A stretch of DNA of 64,000 bases. Origin: Duganella sp. sic0402 (GTDB taxonomy: Bacteria > Pseudomonadota > Gammaproteobacteria > Burkholderiales > Burkholderiaceae_D). Position 1 is the stretch's first letter, and each line of letters starts with the position of its first letter. Of the stretch, positions 27,514-34,996 are shown piece after piece. The translations under genes were made by a program, and so were the position numbers. The stretch spans positions 744,001-808,000 of the forward strand of contig NZ_JAHUWK010000001.1 in assembly GCF_019219065.1 (NCBI RefSeq), in the 5' to 3' direction. The notes under the pieces were generated by a model that did not search any database, had not been told where the DNA came from, and saw nothing but the letters and a program-made list of their open reading frames with translations.

Positions 27514-29069
27514 CGGCGCGCCCCCAGTTCCTGCGCCAACAGGCGGCGGTCGATCTTGCCATTCGGATTACGCGGCAAGGGCTGGGTACGTACCTCCAGC
27601 AACGCTGGTACCATATAAGCAGGCAATGCGCGCTTGCACACTGCTAACAACTCCGCACTGTCCAGTTCGTCTACCACCGCCACCAGCGCGATTGCCTGCC
27701 CCAGCATCGGATGCGGAATGCCAAACGCCGCAGCCTCGATCACCATGCCGCTTGCGTAGACTACTTCCTCGATCTCGGCCGGGCTGACGCGATAGCCGGA
27801 GGTCTTGATCATGTCATCAGTCCGTCCGATGAAATACAGATAGCCCTGGTCGTCCGCGCGTACCGTATCGCCGGACCAGACCGCCAATTCCGGAATCGGC
27901 ACGCCGCTTTGCGCCGGCAAGGGGCGAAAGCGCTCGGCAGTGCGCGCCGCATCGTTCCAGTAGCCCATGGCGACCAGTGCGCCACGGTGCACCAGCTCGC
28001 CCGGCTCATCCGGCCCGCAGGGCGTGCCATCTTCGTGCAACACCAGAATCTCGGCGTTCGGAATCGCTTTACCAATCGAGCCCGGACGTTGTTCCATCTG
28101 TTCTGGCGGCAGATAAGTAGAGCGAAACGCCTCGGTCAATCCGTACATCAGATAAATGTCTGTTTGCGGCAAGACGCGGCGCAGCGCCGTAATGGTGTGC
28201 TGCGGCATGACCCCGCCGGAATTGGTGATGTAGCGCAGCCGGCGCGGATGCTTCCAGCGCATATCGGCCAGTTGTATCCACAGCGGCGGCACGCCGGCCA
28301 GGCCGGTGATGCGCTCATGATCCACGGCATCAATCACGTCGCGCAGCAGCAGATGATTGAGCAGCACTGCGCACGCGCCGACGGCAAAGGCAGTCGTCAG
28401 CTGACTCAGGCCATAATCAAAACTGAGGGGCAGCACGCACAAGATACGGTCATCCTGTGTATTATTCAAATAGACAGACACGCTGGATGCACCCGCAACC
28501 AGATTACGGTGCGACAGAATCACACCTTTCGGCTTGCCGGTGCTGCCCGAGGTGTACAGGATGGCCACCATATCAGCATCAATCCGACGATGCGGCATGC
28601 GTGGCGCTGCGGCTTGCATGCTGGCGCGCCAGGAATACAGGTGCACGCCGGGTATCGGCTCCAAGCCATCGATCGCACCGACGACAATTACCGTATGCAG
28701 GTCGGGACACCGGCGCAGCGCCTCGCCCAGTTGCGTCAACCGCTCGCGCGATGTCACAAGAATGCGCACATTGCAGTCCGCCGCGATATACGCCACCTGA
28801 TCGGGCCTCAACACTGGATTGATGGGAACGAACACACCGCCAGCCGCCGCCGCGCCAAACATGGCGATGACGGTTTCCTCACACTTTTCCAGATACACCG
28901 CCAGCCGCTCGCCAGGCGCCAGATCATGGGTCAGCCAGGCTTGCGCCGCCTGCTGTACCAATCGCGCCAGCGCATGGTAGTTCAAGCCAACGCCCTGGTA
29001 GCTCAGAGCCTGCCGCTCCGGCATCTTATGCGCCGACTCGAAAATCAGTTCTTGTAGAAGTTGCGCCAT
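27510..29069 (-). CDS. AMP-forming acyl-CoA ligase / adenylation enzyme, exosortase A associated (TIGR03098-like)
   Basis: A 519-residue ANL-superfamily enzyme. The adenylation P-loop ILYTSGSTGKPKGVILSH is near residues 163-180, YLMYGLTEAFRS is motif A5, and FIGRTDDMIKTSGYRVSPAEIEE is the hinge region; the C-terminal NPNGKIDR holds the catalytic lysine. It activates a carboxylic or amino acid as an adenylate and probably loads CoA or the nearby carrier protein. Start is uncertain: ATG at 29069 fits the family N-terminus, and GTG at 29123 or ATG at 29105 are possible. It heads the minus-strand block and has a sigma-54-like promoter about 100 bases upstream. Confidence 0.9.
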   Translation of the reverse strand: MAQLLQELIFESAHKMPERQALSYQGVGLNYHALARLVQQAAQAWLTHDLAPGERLAVYLEKCEETVIAMFGAAAAGGVFVPINPVLRPDQVAYIAADCNVRILVTSRERLTQLGEALRRCPDLHTVIVVGAIDGLEPIPGVHLYSWRASMQAAAPRMPHRRIDADMVAILYTSGSTGKPKGVILSHRNLVAGASSVSVYLNNTQDDRILCVLPLSFDYGLSQLTTAFAVGACAVLLNHLLLRDVIDAVDHERITGLAGVPPLWIQLADMRWKHPRRLRYITNSGGVMPQHTITALRRVLPQTDIYLMYGLTEAFRSTYLPPEQMEQRPGSIGKAIPNAEILVLHEDGTPCGPDEPGELVHRGALVAMGYWNDAARTAERFRPLPAQSGVPIPELAVWSGDTVRADDQGYLYFIGRTDDMIKTSGYRVSPAEIEEVVYASGMVIEAAAFGIPHPMLGQAIALVAVVDELDSAELLAVCKRALPAYMVPALLEVRTQPLPRNPNGKIDRRLLAQELGARR

Positions 29070-29164
29070 GAGCGTGGGCCTGGAAGGTAGACGGTCCTCC
29101 ATCATCAGGACAAACACCGACACCGGTTTTGACCCGCATCAAAGACTGCATGCGCTTGCGCTAG

Positions 29165-29180
29165 CGCAAACGGCGCACCA
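29165..29180 (-). promoter_or_regulatory. Putative sigma-54 (-24/-12) promoter for the acyl-CoA ligase block
   Basis: Minus-strand TGGTGCGCCGTTTGCG has GG and GC separated by exactly ten bases and matches the sigma-54 consensus TGGCACG-N4-TTGCA at nearly all conserved positions. Predicted transcription start is about 29155, 86 bases before ATG 29069. The locus encodes PrsR, a sigma-54-dependent activator, which makes this site functionally plausible. A perfect 14-base palindrome, TTGCGCTAGCGCAA (29156-29169), overlaps the -12 element. Confidence 0.55.
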
Positions 29181-29210
29181 GGCAAGCGTAGTCTAATCAG
29201 AACTCCGCGT

Positions 29211-29220
29211 TCCGATCGGA
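29211..29220. promoter_or_regulatory. Perfect palindrome TCCGATCGGA in the divergent region of blocks 4 and 5
   Basis: A 10-base perfect dyad ending nine bases before the ATG at 29230 and about 31 bases upstream of the sigma-54-like -24 element on the opposite strand. It could be a regulator-binding half of the shared promoter region or chance; no second copy was found nearby. Confidence 0.3.
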
Positions 29221-29229
29221 TGACATTCC

Positions 29230-29931
29230 ATGAAAATTCGGTTGCCTATGGGTGTGCTGAACACCTGCCTGTATCTGCTGGCCCGCTTGCTGGAGCGGCT
29301 AAGCGGCAAACGCTGGGCGCTGTATCGGTATTTTTTTGTAGCCCAGTACGTAGCGGATACGCCATTCACGCCGATGCGCGGCCAGGACATTCAAATCCAG
29401 TCGCCTGGGCCGGACGATGCGCTGCCGTCCAACTATCCCCGTCCTGCCCGTGTCGTACGCGAACGCTACGCACAAGGCGCGCGCAGCTTGACGGCGTGGC
29501 GCGGCGGCCGACTGGCAGGTTTCCTCTGGCTGATTCAGGGGACTTACAAGGAAGACGAAGTCCGCGTCCGCTACCAGTTGGCGTCACCCCGCGCATGCTG
29601 GGATTTCGACGTGTGGGTGCTACCCGAGGAGCGCCTGGGCTGGGTATTCCGCCGTTTGTGGGAAGCTGCGCGGCAGCATCTGCGCCAACGCGACATACGC
29701 TGGAGTTGCAGCCGGATCTCGGCCTTCAATCCGGCATCCCTGCAGGCTCACGCGCAGATTGGCGTGGTGCGGCTCGGCCACGCGATATTTCTTCGCTGCG
29801 GCGAATGGCAATGGATGCTCGGCAGTCTGCGGCCTTATTTTCATCTTTCGCGCAACGACGCATCGTGCCCACAACTGATCTTTGACAGCAGCACATTACA
29901 GGAGCCGCCATGTCGCAGCTTTCGCAAGTGA
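29230..29931 (+). CDS. GNAT-like acyltransferase of the exosortase A locus
   Basis: A 233-residue protein. The central part (LTAWRGGRLAGFLWLIQGTY, then DFDVWVLPEERLGWVFRRLWE) has the strand-helix pattern of GNAT N-acyltransferases, and SFNPASLQAHAQIG-like sequence near residue 170 is a usual GNAT C-terminal motif. Residues 1-30 are hydrophobic and basic and may associate with the membrane. It precedes and overlaps the acyl carrier protein gene by 22 bases, so it may use an ACP-bound acyl donor. The reaction is unknown. It opens the plus-strand block 5; no clear promoter is seen upstream. Confidence 0.7.
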   Translation: MKIRLPMGVLNTCLYLLARLLERLSGKRWALYRYFFVAQYVADTPFTPMRGQDIQIQSPGPDDALPSNYPRPARVVRERYAQGARSLTAWRGGRLAGFLWLIQGTYKEDEVRVRYQLASPRACWDFDVWVLPEERLGWVFRRLWEAARQHLRQRDIRWSCSRISAFNPASLQAHAQIGVVRLGHAIFLRCGEWQWMLGSLRPYFHLSRNDASCPQLIFDSSTLQEPPCRSFRK

Positions 29932-30152
29932 TCAATATACTAAGATCCACACTGGGCCTCGGCCAATTGCCGCTGGCAGCGGAAACGCCGCTGCTGGGCA
30001 GCCTGCCGGAACTCGATTCGATGGCAGTGGCGAACCTGATACTCGCACTGGAACAGCAATTCGGCTTCGAAGTGCAGGACGACGAAATCAGCGCCCGCCA
30101 TTTCACTACAGTTGGTTCGCTGGCAGATTTCGTCGCCAGCAAAATGGCATGA
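29910..30152 (+). CDS. Acyl carrier protein
   Basis: An 80-residue acidic four-helix carrier protein. The phosphopantetheine attachment Ser37 sits in LPELDSMAVANL, a clear DSx motif, and the rest has the usual spacing (helix III EVQDDEIS, FTTVGSLADFV). Not the fatty-acid AcpP, whose motif is DSLDTVE. It starts inside the 3' end of the GNAT gene and overlaps the hydrolase gene by four bases. It most likely carries the product of the divergent acyl-CoA ligase for decarboxylation, acyl transfer or hydrolysis (inference from the neighbourhood). Confidence 0.92.
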   Translation: MSQLSQVINILRSTLGLGQLPLAAETPLLGSLPELDSMAVANLILALEQQFGFEVQDDEISARHFTTVGSLADFVASKMA

Positions 30153-30985
30153 CCGTGGATTCATCGCCGCTCGCCGCCCTGCCGTTTTTTCTTGCGGCTG
30201 GCGATGGCGAACGCTTCTGCCTGTACCACGAACCCAATCCCGGCGTTCCGCCGCGCGGCGCCGTCCTGTATGTCCATCCGTTTGCCGAGGAAATGAACAA
30301 AAGCCGCCGCATGGTTGCCTTGCAAGCCCGCGCGTTCACGCAGTCGGGATTTGGCGTGATGCAGATCGACTTATACGGTTGCGGCGACAGCAGCGGTGAT
30401 CTCCGGCAGGCCAGTTGGGACCTCTGGCTTGCCGATCTTGCCCGCGCCCGGAATTGGCTGGAGCAACGTGACCATGGACCGTGTTATGTATGGGGATTGC
30501 GCCTGGGCGCCTTGCTGGCCCTGGATCATGCACGAAAATCACATCCGGCTGGATTGATATTATGGCAGCCGTCTTTGAGCGGCGGCGCTTACCTGAACCA
30601 ATTCGCGCGCCTGCAAAGCGCCGGGCGATTGTTTTCGGATAGCCCAGCAGTGGAACAGGACACAGAAATCGCTGGATACAGAATCTCTCCCTCACTGTCC
30701 ACGACGATCCGGCAGCTGGATGCGGCCAGCATGCCGCCGCGCTGTCCAGTGCAGTGGCTTGAACTGAACATCCAGCCCAGAGATGCCGCCGGCATGTATG
30801 CCGAAGCGGCCGGCGCCACCGCCAGCCTGCAACCAGCGTCGGCGCTGCTGGTTGAACGCTGGCGTGAAGAAGGCGCCACAGTCCACGCGCAAGCCGTCCA
30901 CGGCGATCCGTTCTGGATGAGCACCGAAATCGGCATCTCGCGCGCACTGCTGGAGGCGACCAGCATCCCTATGGAGCACCAGTAA
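30149..30985 (+). CDS. Alpha/beta hydrolase-like protein 2, exosortase A associated (TIGR03101-like)
   Basis: A 278-residue alpha/beta-hydrolase-fold protein. The nucleophile elbow reads GLRLG (residues 116-120), so arginine replaces the usual Ser/Cys nucleophile; DLYGCGDS and YVHPFAEEMNKSRR are conserved around it. As a member of the XrtA hydrolase pair it may be non-catalytic or work with the next gene. ATG 30149 overlaps the ACP stop, and its stop shares a base with the start of hydrolase 1. A longer in-frame extension upstream is a shadow of the ACP gene. Confidence 0.88.
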   Translation: MTVDSSPLAALPFFLAAGDGERFCLYHEPNPGVPPRGAVLYVHPFAEEMNKSRRMVALQARAFTQSGFGVMQIDLYGCGDSSGDLRQASWDLWLADLARARNWLEQRDHGPCYVWGLRLGALLALDHARKSHPAGLILWQPSLSGGAYLNQFARLQSAGRLFSDSPAVEQDTEIAGYRISPSLSTTIRQLDAASMPPRCPVQWLELNIQPRDAAGMYAEAAGATASLQPASALLVERWREEGATVHAQAVHGDPFWMSTEIGISRALLEATSIPMEHQ

Positions 30986-31812
30986 TGCCACAGCAGCGCG
31001 CACTCCAGTTCAACTGCCATGACTGCCGTCTGTTCGGCATACTGCATGTGCCGGATGAGCCATGGACGCGCGGCGTGCTGGTGGTCACAGGCGGCCCTCA
31101 GTACCGCGTTGGCAGCCACCGTCAATTCGTCCTGCTGGCACGCCATCTGGCCGAACAAGGTATTCCAGTAATGCGCTTCGATTATCGCGGCATGGGCGAC
31201 AGCGAGGGCGAGATGCGCGGTTTCGAAGATATTCAGGACGATCTGGAAGCCGCCGTCGGTGAATTCTTCAACGCCATGCCACAGCTGAAAGAGCTGGTGC
31301 TGTGGGGGCTGTGCGACGGCGCCACCGCGGCCGCGTTTCATGCTGCGAATGACCCGCGCATCACCGGCCTCGTGATGGCAAATCCCTGGGTGCGCACCGC
31401 GCACGGCGAGGCGCGCAGCACCTTGCGGCACTATTATCTGCAGCGAATCCTTGACCGCGAATTCTGGCGCAAGCTGGCGCGCGGCGGTTTCAGCCTGAGC
31501 CGTGCGCTCGGATCGTTCGGGCAATTGACCGTCGCCGCAGCCCGCCCCACCGCGCAGGTGGAGTCGCTACCCGAGCGGCTTTACCATGCATTACAGCGCT
31601 TTCGCGGCCAAATTCTCATTATCTTGAGTGGTGCCGATTTAGGAGCGCGCGAGTTCATGGGCCTGCCGCGCCAGCATAAACACTGGTGCGCGCTGCTGTC
31701 GTTACCGCGCGTTCGCCAGGCCAGCATCGCCAACGCCAACCATACATTTTCTCGTCAGGTCTGGCGTGATGAAGTGGCGGATATCTGCGCCCGCTGGATA
31801 CGCTCATGGTAA
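30985..31812 (+). CDS. Alpha/beta hydrolase 1, exosortase A associated (TIGR03100-like)
   Basis: A 275-residue alpha/beta hydrolase. The nucleophile elbow is GLCDG, with Cys110 in place of serine; GGPQYRVGSHRQFVLLAR is the oxyanion region and ANHTFSR near the C-terminus supplies the catalytic histidine. It could be a thioesterase or acyltransferase acting on a carrier-bound acyl group. The start overlaps hydrolase 2 (TAATG). It ends overlapping the following glycosyltransferase by seven bases. Confidence 0.88.
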   Translation: MPQQRALQFNCHDCRLFGILHVPDEPWTRGVLVVTGGPQYRVGSHRQFVLLARHLAEQGIPVMRFDYRGMGDSEGEMRGFEDIQDDLEAAVGEFFNAMPQLKELVLWGLCDGATAAAFHAANDPRITGLVMANPWVRTAHGEARSTLRHYYLQRILDREFWRKLARGGFSLSRALGSFGQLTVAAARPTAQVESLPERLYHALQRFRGQILIILSGADLGAREFMGLPRQHKHWCALLSLPRVRQASIANANHTFSRQVWRDEVADICARWIRSW

Positions 31813-33053
31813 AACGCGTACTCATGATCGCCTACCACTACCCTCCGATACGCGGCGGCAGCGGGATGCTGCGAACACTCGCCTTCACGCAGTATCTCCC
31901 TCGCTTCGGCTGGCAGCCGATAGTGCTATCGGTCAGTCTGAATGCTTACCCGGTTCATGGCGCCGAAGAAGCTGCGCCGATTCAGGTACACCGCAGCTTT
32001 GCGTTAGACATATCACGCCAACTCGCCATTCGTGGCCGATATCCCTCCATACTCGCGCAGCCCGACCGCTGGATATCGTGGTGGCCGGGCGCGGTGTGCG
32101 CTGGCTTGCGGCTGATACGCGAGCAACGTCCAGACCTCATCTGGTCCACCTATCCCATCGCCACCGCGCATTTGATCGGACTCACGCTGCACCGCATGAC
32201 CGGCCTGCCGTGGATAGCGGATCAACGCGACCCGATGCTGGACACGGACTATCCACCGGATCCACGTCGCCGCCGCATCCATCAATGGATCGAGCGCCAA
32301 GCCATGCAGCGCGGTGCGGCTGTAGTCTGCACCACGCCCGGCGCGGTGCGCGATCTGAATCAGCGCTACCCCGGCGACAGCCGCAAGCAAATAGCGCTAA
32401 TTGAAAACGGCTACGACGAAGCCTGCTTTATCGCTACCGAGCGTGCCAAACCGGCGGCCGCATCATCGGGCGGGCCATTTCGACTGCTGCACAGCGGCGT
32501 TATCTACCCATCCGAGCGCGACCCAAGCACCCTGTTTGCTGCGCTGGCACGGTTGCAAGCCGAGGGGGCAATTTCACCCAGCAGCTTACGTCTGGTGCTA
32601 CGCGCCTCCAGTCATGACGATCATTTAAGCACCCTGGTCAATCAACACCGTGGGCTGGCAAACATCATCGAGTTTTCCCCGCCTCTGCCTTATCTCGAAG
32701 CGCTGGCCGAGATACAACATGCGGATGGGCTCCTGCTTCTACAAGCCGCCAACTGCAACAACCAGATTCCTGCAAAGCTATACGAGTACTTGCGCTCGCG
32801 TCGCCCAATTCTCGCGCTGACGCATCCGGATGGCGACACCGCCGCCTTACTGCGCCGCGCAGGCATCGACACCATGGCGCCTTTGGACCAGGCTTCGAGC
32901 ATTGCCCATGCATTGCTGCGATTTCTGCGGCAGTGCCAGAAAAATCAAGCACCAGTGGCGCCGTCGTCGCTGATCGCCGGCCATTCGCGCTTGGCCCGCA
33001 GTCAGGAGTTGGCGCAGCTGATGGATCGCATCTGCCTCAAGGAGTCACCATGA
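31806..33053 (+). CDS. Glycosyltransferase family 4 protein
   Basis: A 415-residue GT-B fold protein. VLMIAYHYPPIRGGSGMLRTLAFTQYL at the N-terminus and WIADQRDPM in the acceptor domain are typical of the WcaI/FemAB-linked GT4 group in polysaccharide loci. IENGYDE is the hinge, and IPAKLYEYLRSRRPILAL the donor-binding segment. It is the fifth gene of the plus-strand block and overlaps the TPR gene by four bases. Sugar unknown. Confidence 0.85.
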   Translation: MVKRVLMIAYHYPPIRGGSGMLRTLAFTQYLPRFGWQPIVLSVSLNAYPVHGAEEAAPIQVHRSFALDISRQLAIRGRYPSILAQPDRWISWWPGAVCAGLRLIREQRPDLIWSTYPIATAHLIGLTLHRMTGLPWIADQRDPMLDTDYPPDPRRRRIHQWIERQAMQRGAAVVCTTPGAVRDLNQRYPGDSRKQIALIENGYDEACFIATERAKPAAASSGGPFRLLHSGVIYPSERDPSTLFAALARLQAEGAISPSSLRLVLRASSHDDHLSTLVNQHRGLANIIEFSPPLPYLEALAEIQHADGLLLLQAANCNNQIPAKLYEYLRSRRPILALTHPDGDTAALLRRAGIDTMAPLDQASSIAHALLRFLRQCQKNQAPVAPSSLIAGHSRLARSQELAQLMDRICLKESP

Positions 33054-33655
33054 AATCCTGTATCGCCGCCCTCGCACTAGCCTGCGCCGTCGCACAGGCA
33101 GACGAATGTCCCGCCTACGTTAAGCACGATCCGGGCGGCGACTACACTAACGCCGATGATCGCCAAGGCCTGGCGGTGGTCGAAAACTTTCATTTCACGC
33201 CGAACGTCGAGCGGCTGCTCCGAGGTGCGAGCGGTGCGCTAGGCGCGGACATCAGCTACACATTGGAGCATTTTCCGAACCACCATCGCGCCTTGTCGGC
33301 CATATCACGCCTGGCGCTGCGCGATAAGAACCGCAAACCGCCTGGCGCGCGCTACACCGTCGAGTGCTTCTTTGATCGCGCACTCCGCTATCGTCCGGAT
33401 GATGCTCGCGTGCGTTCGCTCTATGGCAGCTATCTGCTGGCAATCGGACAGGCGGAAGCCGCTCTAGAGCAGCTGGAACAAGCCGCCCGCCTTGAGCCGG
33501 ACAATCCCACCGCGCACTATAATCTAGGGCTGCTCTACGTTAAAAAGAAAAACTTCGACCAAGCTCGCGCCAGCGCGCGCAAAGCCTACGACATGGGATT
33601 CCCGCTTCCCGGCTTGAAAAACAAACTCTCGGCGGCAGGCGAATGGCGCGACTGA
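33050..33655 (+). CDS. Secreted tetratricopeptide-repeat protein of the exosortase locus
   Basis: A 201-residue periplasmic protein. A signal peptide (MKSCIAALALACAVAQADE) is followed by a region with YTNADDRQGLAVVENFHFTPNVERL, a conserved N-terminal block of this kind of XrtA-locus protein. From about residue 105 three TPR units follow (VRSLYGSYLLAIGQ, AARLEPDNPTAHYNLGLLYVKK). It may act as a scaffold during polymer export; its role is unknown. ATG 33050 has AAGGAG upstream. The TGA directly abuts the convergent prsR stop. Confidence 0.78.
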   Translation: MKSCIAALALACAVAQADECPAYVKHDPGGDYTNADDRQGLAVVENFHFTPNVERLLRGASGALGADISYTLEHFPNHHRALSAISRLALRDKNRKPPGARYTVECFFDRALRYRPDDARVRSLYGSYLLAIGQAEAALEQLEQAARLEPDNPTAHYNLGLLYVKKKNFDQARASARKAYDMGFPLPGLKNKLSAAGEWRD

Positions 33656-34996
33656 TTATTTCAGGCCATGGTGGCTCATCAAATCGTATAAGGTGGGCCG
33701 GCTCACACCCAGTAACTCCGCAGCTTTGACGATGCTGCCATCGGCACGCGCCAGCGCCTGCGCCATGACGCGATATTCAGCGTTTTCCCGCACCTGGCGC
33801 AGATTCAGGTTCTGCGCGTCGCCATCCGGCAGGCCAAGGTCGGCGGCCGTGATCTGTGGGCCATCCGCCATGATGACGGCACGGCGGATGCAGTTCTCCA
33901 ACTCCCGCACATTGCCAGGCCACGCATGTGCTTCAATCGCGGCCAGCGCATCTGGACTAAATGACAGTACAGAGCGCGATTCGGCAGCGCAGAACTTGTT
34001 ACGGAAGTGATGCGCCAGCAGCGCGCTGTCGCCGGTGCGTTCGCGCAGCGGTGGGATGGCCAGCACAATCTCGCTCAAGCGATAATAGAGGTCTTCGCGA
34101 AAGCCGCCTTCCGCCGCCAATGCCTTCAAATTACGATGGGTCGCACAAATTACCCGTGCATCGATACTGATTTCGCTGCGCCCGCCCACGCGTTCGATCA
34201 CCCGCTCCTGCAGGAAGCGCAGCAGCTTGGCCTGCAGGGACAAGGCCATATCGCCTATCTCGTCCAGAAACAGCGTTCCGCCGTGAGCTAATTCCAGCTT
34301 GCCCGGCGTTTGCCGCTGTGCGCCGGTGAACGCGCCTTTTTCGTAACCAAATAATTCGCTCTCCAGCAGATGCTCGGGAATGGCCGCGCAGTTGATGGCG
34401 ACAAAGCGCTTGTCATGCCGAGGACTCAGCTGATGCAGTCCGCGCGCCACCAATTCCTTGCCGCTGCCGGAATCGCCTTGCAGCATGACCGTGGCCGAAG
34501 ATGGCGCGACTTTTTCCACACTGCGGCAAAGCTTCAGCAGCGCCGGATCGCGGCTGATAATCCCGGCCAGCGGCGAATCAGACTGGATTTGCAGCATGCG
34601 CCGGTTCTCCTGCTGCATGCCATGCAGATAAAAGGCGCGCGCGACCACTAGCGACAGCATTTCCATATCCAGCGGCTTCTGATGGAAATCGTAGGCGCCG
34701 ACGGCAACTGCTTTCAAAGCGTTGCTGCGCTCCTGATTACCCGACAAGATGATCACCTTGGTATCCGGCGCGGCGGCTAATATTTTTGACAGCAAGGTAA
34801 GTCCCTCGCTGGCGCCATCCGCATCTGGCGGCAAGCCCAGGTCCATGGTCACCACCGCCGGCTGGTGCCTGCGCAACTGCGCCATCGCGGCCTCGCGGTT
34901 GTCGGCGACCACGACTTCGTAGTCGTCCAGGGCCCAATACAGCTGCTTTTGCAGGCCGGGATCATCTTCAACCACCAGTATTTTGTGCTTGCCCAT
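33656..34996 (-). CDS. prsR: PEP-CTERM-box response regulator, sigma-54 activator
   Basis: A 446-residue NtrC-type activator. The receiver domain (residues 1-125) has acidic pair ED and the phospho-acceptor Asp52 in VVTMDLGLP. The AAA+ domain has the Walker A variant GDSGSGKE, the sigma-54 contact loop GAFTGA and GGTLFLDEIGDM. The C-terminal Fis-type helix-turn-helix includes VKAAELLGVSRPTLYDLM. ATG 34996 overlaps the prsK stop region by 29 bases, so the pair is coupled. It is phosphorylated by PrsK and should activate sigma-54 promoters of the EPS and PEP-CTERM genes, such as the candidate at 29165. Confidence 0.96.
   Translation of the reverse strand: MGKHKILVVEDDPGLQKQLYWALDDYEVVVADNREAAMAQLRRHQPAVVTMDLGLPPDADGASEGLTLLSKILAAAPDTKVIILSGNQERSNALKAVAVGAYDFHQKPLDMEMLSLVVARAFYLHGMQQENRRMLQIQSDSPLAGIISRDPALLKLCRSVEKVAPSSATVMLQGDSGSGKELVARGLHQLSPRHDKRFVAINCAAIPEHLLESELFGYEKGAFTGAQRQTPGKLELAHGGTLFLDEIGDMALSLQAKLLRFLQERVIERVGGRSEISIDARVICATHRNLKALAAEGGFREDLYYRLSEIVLAIPPLRERTGDSALLAHHFRNKFCAAESRSVLSFSPDALAAIEAHAWPGNVRELENCIRRAVIMADGPQITAADLGLPDGDAQNLNLRQVRENAEYRVMAQALARADGSIVKAAELLGVSRPTLYDLMSHHGLK

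Noticed and set aside
27711..29057. 448-codon plus-strand frame opposite the acyl-CoA ligase.
   Set aside because: The ligase signatures are intact on the minus strand; this frame has no motif and no ribosome site.
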